Positions 7,254-14,589 of a stretch of DNA of 14,690 nt are shown here, one piece after another. The stretch is from Rhodospirillaceae bacterium (GTDB taxonomy: Bacteria; Pseudomonadota; Alphaproteobacteria; MPNO01; UBA2964): positions 1 to 14,690 of the forward strand of contig PBOV01000053.1 in the NCBI GenBank assembly GCA_002724505.1, read 5' to 3'. Below the pieces are notes generated by a model that saw nothing but the letters and a program-made list of their open reading frames with translations, was not told where the DNA came from and searched no databases. Each line of letters starts with the position of its first letter. The stretch's first letter is position 1. The position numbers were made by a program, and so were the translations under genes.

Positions 7254-8258
7254 ATGGCAGACTTACATCTGACAATGGGCGTCAATGATTATGATCACGT
7301 TAGAGATATGTTTACCGGTGCGGTAAAGCCCAAGGGTATCAAGCTAACTAGCCTGGTTATGGAAGTCGAGGAGACTTTCAAACGGTTTTTGGCGGATCAG
7401 GAGTGGGATATTTCAGAAATTTCTTTCGCTATGTCCTGCCAGGCTATATCGCGCGGTAATGCACCATTCGTTTTAATTCCGGTATTTCCCTCGCGTTTGT
7501 TCAGATTGTCCGGGGTTTATATTCGTTCAGACGGTTCCATAACTAAACCCGAAGACTTGAAAGGAAAAAAAGTCGGAATACCGCAATGGGCGCAGACTGC
7601 GACAACTTATGCCCGCGGGTGGCTTGCCGAGACGATTGGAATTTCGTTGTCTGATATCGATTGGTACCAGCTTGGACCAAACTCCCCTGGGCGCCTTGAT
7701 AATACGGCAGAGCAACCGCCGGAAGGGGTCAGTCTCACCGATCTCCCGGACGGATCGCTTGCGGATCTGCTGGTTGAGGGCCGAATTGATGCATTGATTA
7801 CCGCTGATCCACCCCGTCGAATGCTGGCGGGAGATAACGCGATCACCCGCCTTTATCCCAAGTTCGAAGATGTGGAGAGAGAGTATTTTCGCCAGACTGG
7901 AATTTTCCCAATAATGCATACTGTTGCAATTAAGCGCTCATCCTATGAAGCAAACCCATGGATCGCCCGCAATGTTTTTAATGCATTTGAGGAGGCTAAG
8001 AATAACTCTGTGCGCCGCATGCGGGATATGAATGTCTCGCAAATCGGTTTGCCCTGGATCCAACAATATATTGAGCAGATTTCAGCAGAGTTTTTTCCTC
8101 ACGGTGATTACTGGCCCTACGGTGTTGATCGCAATCGCACAACTATCGAAGCATTTTTGCGTTTTTGCTATCAACAAGGCGTTACTGCGAACCATCTAAC
8201 ACCGGAAGACATCTTTGCCAAAGAGGCGATGGAACCGTTTCATCAGTTGCGGGTGTAA
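7254..8258 (+). CDS. 4,5-dihydroxyphthalate-decarboxylase-like protein (periplasmic-binding-protein fold)
   Basis: About 334 residues with sequence typical of the 4,5-dihydroxyphthalate decarboxylase family, which shares the NMT1/ABC substrate-binding fold. Recognisable parts are LTMGVNDYDHVRDM at the N-terminus, GIKLTSLVMEVEETFKRFL, the IPVFPSRLFRLSGVYI strand, and DLKGKKVGIPQWAQTA as the hinge/binding loop. There is no signal peptide, so it is more likely a cytoplasmic enzyme than a transport binding protein. The closest known activity removes a carboxyl group from a dihydroxylated aromatic diacid; the substrate here is not known. The ATG at 7254 has AGAGGA four bases upstream and starts the family-like sequence. 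An in-frame GTG at 7209 is possible but would add 15 charged residues without family character. A strong GGAGG at about 7190-7194 lies too far upstream for either start. Confidence 0.82.
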   Translation: MADLHLTMGVNDYDHVRDMFTGAVKPKGIKLTSLVMEVEETFKRFLADQEWDISEISFAMSCQAISRGNAPFVLIPVFPSRLFRLSGVYIRSDGSITKPEDLKGKKVGIPQWAQTATTYARGWLAETIGISLSDIDWYQLGPNSPGRLDNTAEQPPEGVSLTDLPDGSLADLLVEGRIDALITADPPRRMLAGDNAITRLYPKFEDVEREYFRQTGIFPIMHTVAIKRSSYEANPWIARNVFNAFEEAKNNSVRRMRDMNVSQIGLPWIQQYIEQISAEFFPHGDYWPYGVDRNRTTIEAFLRFCYQQGVTANHLTPEDIFAKEAMEPFHQLRV

Positions 8259-8396
8259 TGCCGAAAATTTTATTTTAGATGTTTCACCCTTTTTTAATTT
8301 AAGGGCGCCCTGATCTTTGGGCAGTGAATAAGATTTCTTGCGAGTTGGATGACTGCGTGGATAGTGTGCAAACAAATAGTATAGGGAGTATTTTAT
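8259..8396 (+). promoter_or_regulatory. Intergenic spacer upstream of the DsbA-like gene
   Basis: This 138-bp gap separates the decarboxylase-like gene from the DsbA-like gene. It contains a small inverted repeat CCCTT (8287-8291) / AAGGG (8301-8305) and an overlapping GCCC (8307-8310) / GGGC (8319-8322). Neither is followed by a T-run, so a terminator is only weakly suggested. The gap is large compared with the other same-strand gaps, so the DsbA-like gene probably has its own promoter, but I could not pick out a good -35/-10 pair. GGGAG at 8384-8388 is the ribosome binding site for the TTG start at 8397. Confidence 0.35.
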
Positions 8397-9152
8397 TTGC
8401 CGAAGTTTCAAAAATCTCTGACCATCATTTCTATCATGGCTGTCGGTGCGGCAGTATTATCGTCCGACAAAGCCGCGGCTGCTTCTGTTACAGCTGACCA
8501 ACGTAAAGTCTTAGAAGGTGTAATTCGGGACTATCTTCTCAAAGAGCCTATTATCATTCGTCAGGCAATTGATAGGTTACGGGCACAGGAAGAAGCAGCA
8601 AAAAAAACAAAGGCCGCTGCCGCTTTAAAAAACAATAAACATGACCTGCTATATGATAAGAGTTCGCCAGTTGGAGGAAATCCCCAAGGCGACGTAACAA
8701 TAGTCCAATTTTTTGACTATAATTGCGGGTACTGCAAGCGCGCCGCTCATAACCTAAGAGCAGTAATGAAAAACGATCCCAATCTCAGGGTAATTTTTAA
8801 GGAGTTTGCCATCTTGGGCCCGCAATCGATTAAGGCATCAAGGGCGGCTTTGGCTGCGCAAAAGCAAGGAAAATATGTAGAGTTTTATGAAGGTCTCATG
8901 GCTGGAAAAGCAGATGAAGATAGTGTCGCTGCATTGGCCCATAAGCTTAAAATGGATTACTCAAAGCTACGAAAAGATATGGCTGACCCAAAGATTGAAA
9001 CGGCGTTACAGAATAATTACCGGCTCGCGAATGCACTTGGGATAACGGGAACGCCAGTTTTTGTAATTGGCGAAAGGGTGATTCCAGGAGCAGTTGGTGA
9101 AGAAATACTGACTCAACTCATTAAGGAAGAGCGCGCGAAGAAGAAGCAATAG
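8397..9152 (+). CDS. Periplasmic DsbA/ScsC-like thiol:disulfide oxidoreductase
   Basis: A 251-residue exported thioredoxin-fold protein. Residues 1-29 form a signal peptide (KFQK, hydrophobic core, cleavage near AAAA-S). Residues 30-80 are a charged, Ala-rich helical segment like the N-terminal oligomerisation region of ScsC/Com1-type proteins. The DsbA domain follows: VTIVQFFDYNCGYCKRA holds the redox pair C110 and C113 (motif CGYC), and ITGTPVFVIG supplies the cis-proline at P220. It would oxidise or isomerise disulfides in the periplasm. The start is TTG at 8397, supported by GGGAG eight bases upstream and by the correctly placed signal peptide; no nearby ATG gives a full signal sequence. 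No DsbB or ScsB redox partner is in the window. It need not belong to the catabolic pathway. Confidence 0.92.
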   Translation: MPKFQKSLTIISIMAVGAAVLSSDKAAAASVTADQRKVLEGVIRDYLLKEPIIIRQAIDRLRAQEEAAKKTKAAAALKNNKHDLLYDKSSPVGGNPQGDVTIVQFFDYNCGYCKRAAHNLRAVMKNDPNLRVIFKEFAILGPQSIKASRAALAAQKQGKYVEFYEGLMAGKADEDSVAALAHKLKMDYSKLRKDMADPKIETALQNNYRLANALGITGTPVFVIGERVIPGAVGEEILTQLIKEERAKKKQ

Positions 9153-9187
9153 GTTTGGTTGTTTTAGCAGTCGAAGTCACCTTTTAG

Positions 9188-9233
9188 TCACTGGGCTTTT
9201 TACCAGTTAATAAGAAATTTAAATTCCCAGTGA
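9188..9233. other. Inverted repeat with alternative pairing in convergent spacer
   Basis: The 152-bp gap 9153-9304 separates the ends of two convergent transcription units. TCACTGGG (9188-9195) is exactly complementary to CCCAGTGA (9226-9233), an 8-bp stem with a 30-base AT-rich loop. Inside it, ACTGG (9190-9194) can instead pair with CCAGT (9203-9207) across an 8-base loop. The position suits a bidirectional terminator, but no clear T-run follows the stem on either strand. The rest of the gap shows nothing else I can name. Confidence 0.4.
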
Positions 9234-9304
9234 TGACTTAAGCGGACAGGTCAGGTTGCTCTTTTTCGACACACGGTTTCTGGGAAGAAAAGGCCAGGCT
9301 TCCG

Positions 9305-9886
9305 CTATAGAATAATACTCAAATTACGTAAATTTTGGTCGCAATCAATGAGGTTCACTTGCTTGACTGAAATTTGCCAGCGGTCATTCTTAAGAACGAT
9401 TTTGTGCCCGTACCAGCCGGAATAGGTGCGTTTATCGCCCGCTTGAAACTCTGTTGTTAGGAAGGTTGATCGCAACATCACCGTATCTGGTGAACCAGTT
9501 CTAAAGGCACTAATATTAGAGATTATGCGGGATGTACGTGAAATTGGTTGCTGCGACCAAGCAAATTCATTTTGGAGTCTAAAAATACGGTCTTCGATCC
9601 GTCGCCGATCATCAAAACAAACCGCGATTTCTGTCCGTGGATCTCCGCCATCTGGCGTAGCCGGTACCCAGTAGATACATTCTGGCACATATAATGATAG
9701 CCAATCATTCAAACAATTTTGGTCAAGTAACCGCGCCTCTTTTTCGAGCAGCATTCCAAAAATATTGCGTAGTTCAGGGTCAGTAATCTCTGATTCATCG
9801 GTTTGCCAGTTACTATAGCTATCAACTAACGATTGATAGAAGTCATCACCTACATAATAAGAGGTTCGGGAGGCGTCATGATGCAT
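9305..9886 (-). CDS. Aromatic-ring-hydroxylating dioxygenase small (beta) subunit
   Basis: The beta subunit packs with the Rieske alpha subunit to form the terminal oxygenase; it is mainly structural. At 193 residues with an NTF2-like fold, it has typical family stretches: EARLLDQNCLNDWLSLY near residues 50-66, YWVPATPDGGDP near 71-83, DDRRRIEDRIFRL near 91-103, and a C-terminal strand pair with TYSGWYGHKIVLKND. These resemble the benzoate/anthranilate dioxygenase small subunits more than the naphthalene type. Its ATG overlaps the alpha subunit stop by one base (TAATG), so the two are translationally coupled and probably made in equal amounts. It is the last gene of the minus-strand operon: no ferredoxin or reductase gene follows before the convergent DsbA-like gene. 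Confidence 0.94.
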   Translation of the reverse strand: MHHDASRTSYYVGDDFYQSLVDSYSNWQTDESEITDPELRNIFGMLLEKEARLLDQNCLNDWLSLYVPECIYWVPATPDGGDPRTEIAVCFDDRRRIEDRIFRLQNEFAWSQQPISRTSRIISNISAFRTGSPDTVMLRSTFLTTEFQAGDKRTYSGWYGHKIVLKNDRWQISVKQVNLIDCDQNLRNLSIIL

Positions 9887-11283
9887 TAGTTGAACACCGC
9901 ATCGATGTCACGCTCAATTACCAAATTGGGTTCTGACATCATTATTTTCTTATAGACTTGCATAGTTTCCCGCAGAAAGACCTCATCCGTAGGTGGGCCA
10001 ATTAGATATCCATCCACATCGCGTTTTATCCGGCCGGGAATGCCTAGACCTCGATGCATATAAATCCACTCGTCCTCGGCCCCCGCAAGGCCCGTTTGAA
10101 TTTGTTCAAAGTTCATAAGATCATCCAACTCCCCAAAATTGGGAAAGCTCTCTTGAGTGCGCATCCTTAAGGCATTGACGGCGTCCACACATCCGTAGAG
10201 TTCATCATTCTCATCAATTACCGCTGTACCCCACCATGTCGTATCGGTCTCTGTCAAAGAGATTGGTTGTGACACTTGAACGTGATTGCCAAGGATGTGT
10301 AGGTTCGGAAAAATATTAATGTTTACCGGTTCGGATGATGCAAGGTCTAACACCCTCCCTGCTTTCTTCCCTAACTTTTCTCGAATCTTAGTTTCGTAAT
10401 GCTCCATCCCTGGATGGGGCCCTTCGATAGACCAAAGCCCTCCGGGGCTGGTATCGACTGCTGGACGCTTGTCTTTGTAGTGATGGCCATTCTCAAAGAC
10501 TTTTACATAAAAAGGGGCGTTGTCAGGGCTGGTTTTGTAGTATGACATTCCCTTGTCATCCTCATCACGTTCTACCAAACGATTTTCCATGGCAAGAAGG
10601 GAGCGGTGTGAGAAAATTACATGATACCCATCCGCAGAGTTGTCATAGAGAAGTTTCCAGTTGCCATTAAATTTTAATCGGTTCGCATCACAAAATGAGA
10701 GTGTCCCGCCTGGATGACGATCTAGCCATTCATCTAGGGGTTTCTTGATCCCACCGAGATAACTTTCCAGGGATGGCATTTCTGGGTTTAAGGTTCCAAA
10801 AATAAAGCCTCGGTATGACTGAACCCTCGGCACCTGCGCTAAATTATATTTTGGGTCAGAAAAATCATCCGCATAACCATCAGGCCATGGCACCCCACTA
10901 ATTTTTCCTGAGTTAAAATAACTCCAGCCGTGATAGGGGCAGGCGAATGACTTTGCGCTCCCTTGCTGGCTTCGGCAGACAGTTGCACCACGATGTGTGC
11001 AGCGGTTGTAAAGGGCTCGAATGCGACCTGTTGAATCCCGTACTACGATAATCGGCCGCAATCCTAGCTTTGAGGTTACAAAATTATCATTCTCCGGAAT
11101 TTGGCTTTCGTGGGCGAGATAGACCCACACGCCCCCAAAAACCTTGGACATTTCTTCTTGAAATATTTCTTCCTCAGTATAGATCGTTTGATGCACACGG
11201 TCTTCGAAGATAAGTTCATTAAAATTAAAACGCGCAGAACCTGGTCTTTTTACACCACTGTTAAAGCTGTCATCCGGTGTCAT
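9886..11283 (-). CDS. Rieske non-heme iron dioxygenase large (alpha) subunit, benzoate/anthranilate type
   Basis: Catalytic subunit of a ring-hydroxylating dioxygenase: it adds both atoms of O2 to an aromatic ring using NADH-derived electrons. At 465 residues it is of usual length. The N-terminal Rieske [2Fe-2S] domain has C95-T-H97 and C115-P-Y-H118. The catalytic domain has D218-G-Y-H221 and H226 (DGYHVIFSH), with the mononuclear-iron acid probably in ELDDLMNFEQIQTGL near residue 388. Both metal sites are intact. The overall sequence fits the benzoate, anthranilate and aniline dioxygenase branch. It starts 36 bp after the GS-like gene and overlaps the beta subunit by one base. An oxygenase next to a GS-like gene is the pattern of aniline-type clusters, so an arylamine-derived substrate is plausible but unproven. 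Its electron donor must be encoded elsewhere. Confidence 0.94.
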   Translation of the reverse strand: MTPDDSFNSGVKRPGSARFNFNELIFEDRVHQTIYTEEEIFQEEMSKVFGGVWVYLAHESQIPENDNFVTSKLGLRPIIVVRDSTGRIRALYNRCTHRGATVCRSQQGSAKSFACPYHGWSYFNSGKISGVPWPDGYADDFSDPKYNLAQVPRVQSYRGFIFGTLNPEMPSLESYLGGIKKPLDEWLDRHPGGTLSFCDANRLKFNGNWKLLYDNSADGYHVIFSHRSLLAMENRLVERDEDDKGMSYYKTSPDNAPFYVKVFENGHHYKDKRPAVDTSPGGLWSIEGPHPGMEHYETKIREKLGKKAGRVLDLASSEPVNINIFPNLHILGNHVQVSQPISLTETDTTWWGTAVIDENDELYGCVDAVNALRMRTQESFPNFGELDDLMNFEQIQTGLAGAEDEWIYMHRGLGIPGRIKRDVDGYLIGPPTDEVFLRETMQVYKKIMMSEPNLVIERDIDAVFN

Positions 11284-11319
11284 GGCAAAACCCCTAAACT
11301 AACCGTAATTACTCTACGG

Positions 11320-12831
11320 CTAAAAGAAATCAAAATATTCATTTTGTTCCCAGTGCGAAATACCGTTCTCAGCGTCTTGATCGCCATTATCCTCAACATA
11401 CGCTTTGAAGCGATTCAATTCGGCATGCTTTAGGCTTAGATAATAATCAACGTAGAGATCTCCAAAAGACTCACGGAAAACTTTACTGTTACTCAGGGCA
11501 TCAAGCGCGTCATTTAAGGAAGTCGGGAGCATGGGGCGCTCGGCTTCATAAGGTGCATCGTCAGCGTCCCATGGTTGGGCTTGGCGTTCTATACCATCAA
11601 GCCCCCCGGCAATCTGTGATGCAATAAACAAATAAGGGTTGGCCGCTGGTTCGCCGAGCCGATTTTCAAAGCGTGTTGCTGGATCCTCCGATCCACCAAG
11701 AAGACGCAGCATCGTACCACGATGATCCCGTCCCCAGGTTGCGCGGTCAGGTGCAAGTGAGTTGGGTGAGAACCGCCGATAGCCATTAATAGTCGGCGTA
11801 GCAAACACCGATGAGGCGTTTGCATTTTCCAATAAGCCGGCCATGTAACTCTTTGCAAGAGAAGACAAAGTCTGCCCTTTTTCTTTAGTCATGCAAAGGT
11901 TGGTTCCCTTTTTTGCGTCGGTCAGTGACTGATGTAAGTGCCAGCCATTAGTGCAGTAACCTTCAATTGCGGGTTTGCACATAAAACTTGCGAGGTAGCC
12001 GTGTCGTCGACAAACCTGACGTGTTGCAGTTCGAAAAAGAAGAAAATCATCTGCCGCCCGCGCAGCGGGTTGCGCGTCGAATGTACATTCGACTTGGCCG
12101 GGCCCGTATTCATTTTCAATCGACCTAAGAGGAAGTTGCAGTTTTTGGTATGTTTCGGCTAACTCGCTCAGGATTGGTTGCATCATATCAAAATTAGATT
12201 CGAGGTGATAAGAGTACCCGGGTTCGACAGAGGATGTCGCAACCGGGCGACCACGAAGGCCGGGAACACCAGAATTTTCAGATGTGAGCTGCTCCTGCTC
12301 TATACGACGAAGGTACCATTCAACTTCGAGGCCTACGACGAGATTAATATTAATATCGCGAAATCGGTTGATTTGTCTGTTGAGCAAATGGCGGCTAGAA
12401 AAATGAAATGGTGTGCCATCATCAAAATATTCATTGCACAAGATCCACCCCAGTCCTGGCGCCCAAGGTAGTGTCCGAAAAGTTAAAGGGTCCGGAACTA
12501 TGGTTAGGTTGGGTGAGCCGGTCATCTCCTCTAGGCCCATGCCGCCGCCATGGATAAAGGACTGGAATACACGGCCCCCTGTTGCGTCTAGGGTAAAGGT
12601 TGCAACATTAATGTTGTACCCTTCCGTTAATGAATTAAGAAAAACGGGTACTGAGACCTCTTTCGCCCGCGAACTACCATGGCTATCGGACCAGGCTAAA
12701 CGTATCAGGCGGATATTTTCTGCCTTGAGTTGTTGTTCTAGATCGGTGGCTCGGGCTTTTTGTTCGTCATCCCACAGACCGTGTTGCTCGATGAAGCCGC
12801 AAACCATACGGGCGTTCCCATTATAAGACAT
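11320..12831 (-). CDS. Glutamine-synthetase-like gamma-glutamyl ligase
   Basis: A GS-fold ATP-dependent ligase; such proteins join glutamate to ammonia or, in catabolic clusters, to amines. I give the ATG at 12831 (503 residues); an in-frame TTG at 12867 and a later ATG at 12807 are alternatives, none with a well-spaced ribosome binding site. Catalytic features, numbered from the longer form: LEVEWYL with E181 and E183 as metal ligands, NEYGPGQVEC (E253, E260), NGWHLHQSL (H310, H312), the phosphate-binding RRFSP and RDHRG arginines, and RFENRLGEPAANPY. The N-terminal WSDSHGSSRAKEV belongs to the beta-grasp domain. The sequence departs from housekeeping GlnA, and the gene lies between a UbiD decarboxylase and a Rieske dioxygenase, so gamma-glutamylation of a pathway amine (as in aniline or isopropylamine degradation) is more likely than nitrogen assimilation. 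Amine identity is unknown. Confidence 0.85.
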   Translation of the reverse strand: MSYNGNARMVCGFIEQHGLWDDEQKARATDLEQQLKAENIRLIRLAWSDSHGSSRAKEVSVPVFLNSLTEGYNINVATFTLDATGGRVFQSFIHGGGMGLEEMTGSPNLTIVPDPLTFRTLPWAPGLGWILCNEYFDDGTPFHFSSRHLLNRQINRFRDININLVVGLEVEWYLRRIEQEQLTSENSGVPGLRGRPVATSSVEPGYSYHLESNFDMMQPILSELAETYQKLQLPLRSIENEYGPGQVECTFDAQPAARAADDFLLFRTATRQVCRRHGYLASFMCKPAIEGYCTNGWHLHQSLTDAKKGTNLCMTKEKGQTLSSLAKSYMAGLLENANASSVFATPTINGYRRFSPNSLAPDRATWGRDHRGTMLRLLGGSEDPATRFENRLGEPAANPYLFIASQIAGGLDGIERQAQPWDADDAPYEAERPMLPTSLNDALDALSNSKVFRESFGDLYVDYYLSLKHAELNRFKAYVEDNGDQDAENGISHWEQNEYFDFF

Positions 12832-12882
12832 GCTATTTGGCAGAGTAACGCGAATTTCACTCCTCAAACAGGGGCAATCGTT

Positions 12883-14463
12883 TTATCGCCCGTATTTGGC
12901 TAGTGAGTGCATCCAGCCGTGCATGCGTTTAGTCATGTTATTAATATCTGTGTCTGAGAACCAGTCCTTGGGATCAAATTTGTCTACCGGGTATTGGGGT
13001 CTGAGGAAGTCCTCCTCGTAACCGTAGGGCACAGATGCATCTATGCCCATACCTCCTTCAAACCGAGTATTGGAAGCCGTCCATTCTTTGTCACCCGCCG
13101 TCATCCGTTCGGCCGGCATAAAAGTCTGACCGCGGCCACCAGGCAGCGGGTTCAGGATATCTGTATGCGGGTTTACTCGGGTAGTTATACACCACATGAC
13201 ATCATCCATATCATAGATGTCAGTGTCTTCAGAACAGGCTATGGCAACACGCGCACCCTGCGACGTTGATAGCATCGCTGAAAGGAAGTTCCGTTGCCAC
13301 CCTTCATCAATCTTGCTTCGTTTTTTTACCTGGATGATAGCCCCGCCCCAATCTGTCATGCAGTATGGGATATTTACATCGGTTACAATACCAGGTTGCA
13401 TCCGCTGGCAAAGCTCATAAATCGCGGCTTCTCGGATAGTTGTATCAATATTATGTTCATCCATGGTATGAACACCGAGCGCGAAAATAATTGGTTTAGT
13501 TTCCAGAGCCCGCGTGGTGACGGCGGTACAATGGAAGGTTGGCGCCTTGTAGGCTTTACCCATATATCCGGACCATTCCGGATGAAAATGATGGCGCCCT
13601 TGCATACCCGATTCTTCGGCCTCTGCAGTCTCGAAACGACGATCACGAGGGTAAACATAACCTTCCAGGACTACCTCAGCATCGGCTAAAGCGAGAGCGT
13701 CGACCGTGCGGGCTTTTACCATCCTAACCGGAGACCCCTGCATAGCGCCCGCGACACCAATCTCGTCACACCCTTCTGGTAAAATTACATAATCAAATCC
13801 GGCACCAGCCATCATTGTGCATGACGGTGGGACACCGAAACAGACAGTTATCGGGACGGGTTCGTCAGATTTGTAATAGCGGCTAACGACCTGCCACATA
13901 TGCGAGCCAGGAGAAATTTGGAACGTACCAATATTGCCCCAGCGGAAATTCATCCGGTTATAGCCAAGGTCGGTTCCACCTTTGAAATGCTCGCCGGTAA
14001 CACAACGAATTCCTGAGCCAACAGTAAGTTCGGGCTCGAACTCCGTATGACGCACCGGCACAATATAATCATTAACGTCAACCGGGTCTTTGATTATTAT
14101 CTCCTGAACTGGTGCATCTTTTTGTTCAATAATAACCGGTGGAATTGGATTACGCAGCGCGTCAGCAGTCATCTTGGTCCGGGTAACATTATCCGGCCAG
14201 CCAAAAAGTTTGTTGATGATGTTCTGATCGCTAAGAAGGTTGGTGACAACCCGGTTATTGGGTTTGCCTTTAACGTTATTAAATAGAATTGGACAACCGC
14301 CATCGAACCTCTTTTGGAGAGAAATGATTTCAAGATCAGGATCGACTTCCTTGTCAGTTACGACAAGATCTCCTTCCGTTTCGAGAAACTCTAAGGTGCC
14401 GCGAAGATCGCGTACTTTGTCCGATGGGGCGCCGGGGGCGGCGTCTTTACGTGCCGTGCTCAT
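12883..14463 (-). CDS. UbiD-family prenylated-FMN-dependent (de)carboxylase
   Basis: About 526 residues from the ATG at 14463; an in-frame TTG at 14475 would add four. The UbiD family uses prenylated FMN, supplied by a UbiX-type prenyltransferase, for reversible decarboxylation of unsaturated or aromatic acids. Family marks are DLRGTLEFLETEGDLV at the N-terminus, TDLGYNRMNFR with the likely cofactor-contacting Arg near residue 174, GFDYVILPEG, and AEVVLEGYVYP with the conserved glutamate near residue 271, then HPEWSGYMG near 298-306. C-terminal DVMWCITTRVNP and INPLPGG-like (LNPLPGGRG) motifs complete it. It heads the minus-strand operon, with 51 bp before the GS-like ATG. It is unlikely to be the ubiquinone-pathway UbiD because it sits in a catabolic operon. 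No ubiX is present in the window. Direction of reaction and substrate are unknown. Confidence 0.92.
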   Translation of the reverse strand: MSTARKDAAPGAPSDKVRDLRGTLEFLETEGDLVVTDKEVDPDLEIISLQKRFDGGCPILFNNVKGKPNNRVVTNLLSDQNIINKLFGWPDNVTRTKMTADALRNPIPPVIIEQKDAPVQEIIIKDPVDVNDYIVPVRHTEFEPELTVGSGIRCVTGEHFKGGTDLGYNRMNFRWGNIGTFQISPGSHMWQVVSRYYKSDEPVPITVCFGVPPSCTMMAGAGFDYVILPEGCDEIGVAGAMQGSPVRMVKARTVDALALADAEVVLEGYVYPRDRRFETAEAEESGMQGRHHFHPEWSGYMGKAYKAPTFHCTAVTTRALETKPIIFALGVHTMDEHNIDTTIREAAIYELCQRMQPGIVTDVNIPYCMTDWGGAIIQVKKRSKIDEGWQRNFLSAMLSTSQGARVAIACSEDTDIYDMDDVMWCITTRVNPHTDILNPLPGGRGQTFMPAERMTAGDKEWTASNTRFEGGMGIDASVPYGYEEDFLRPQYPVDKFDPKDWFSDTDINNMTKRMHGWMHSLAKYGR

Positions 14464-14589
14464 TGTCAGATCCAAGTTGGGTTAATTGAATGCGCCTGTC
14501 TAAGGGACCAACGCCAAAAAGGCAAGGCGGTGGGTGGACAGACCCGACTTGCTCCAGTATTTCAAGTGAATAGTTTTACGGAGGAAAAA
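14464..14589. promoter_or_regulatory. Divergent spacer with imperfect palindrome between UbiD operon and enol-lactonase-like gene
   Basis: The spacer between two divergent genes must hold both promoters. A nested imperfect inverted repeat runs 14496-14541: outer arms CTGTC (14496-14500) / GACAG (14537-14541), inner arms CGCC (14512-14515) / GGCG (14526-14529), with ACC...GGT-like pairing between them. It could be an operator or an RNA stem. On the plus strand TTGCTC followed 16 bases later by TAGTTT is a weak promoter candidate. GGAGGA at 14580-14585 is a strong ribosome binding site for the GTG at 14590. Confidence 0.4.

Noticed and set aside
12413..12826. Plus-strand open frame of 137 codons opposite the GS-like gene
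   Set aside because: Antisense shadow, low-complexity Ser/Arg-rich translation and no ribosome binding site.
12750..12861. Alternative frame from the GTG near 12861 with a signal-peptide-like start
   Set aside because: It ends after about 38 codons inside the GS-like gene and overlaps its clear coding frame; most likely coincidental.
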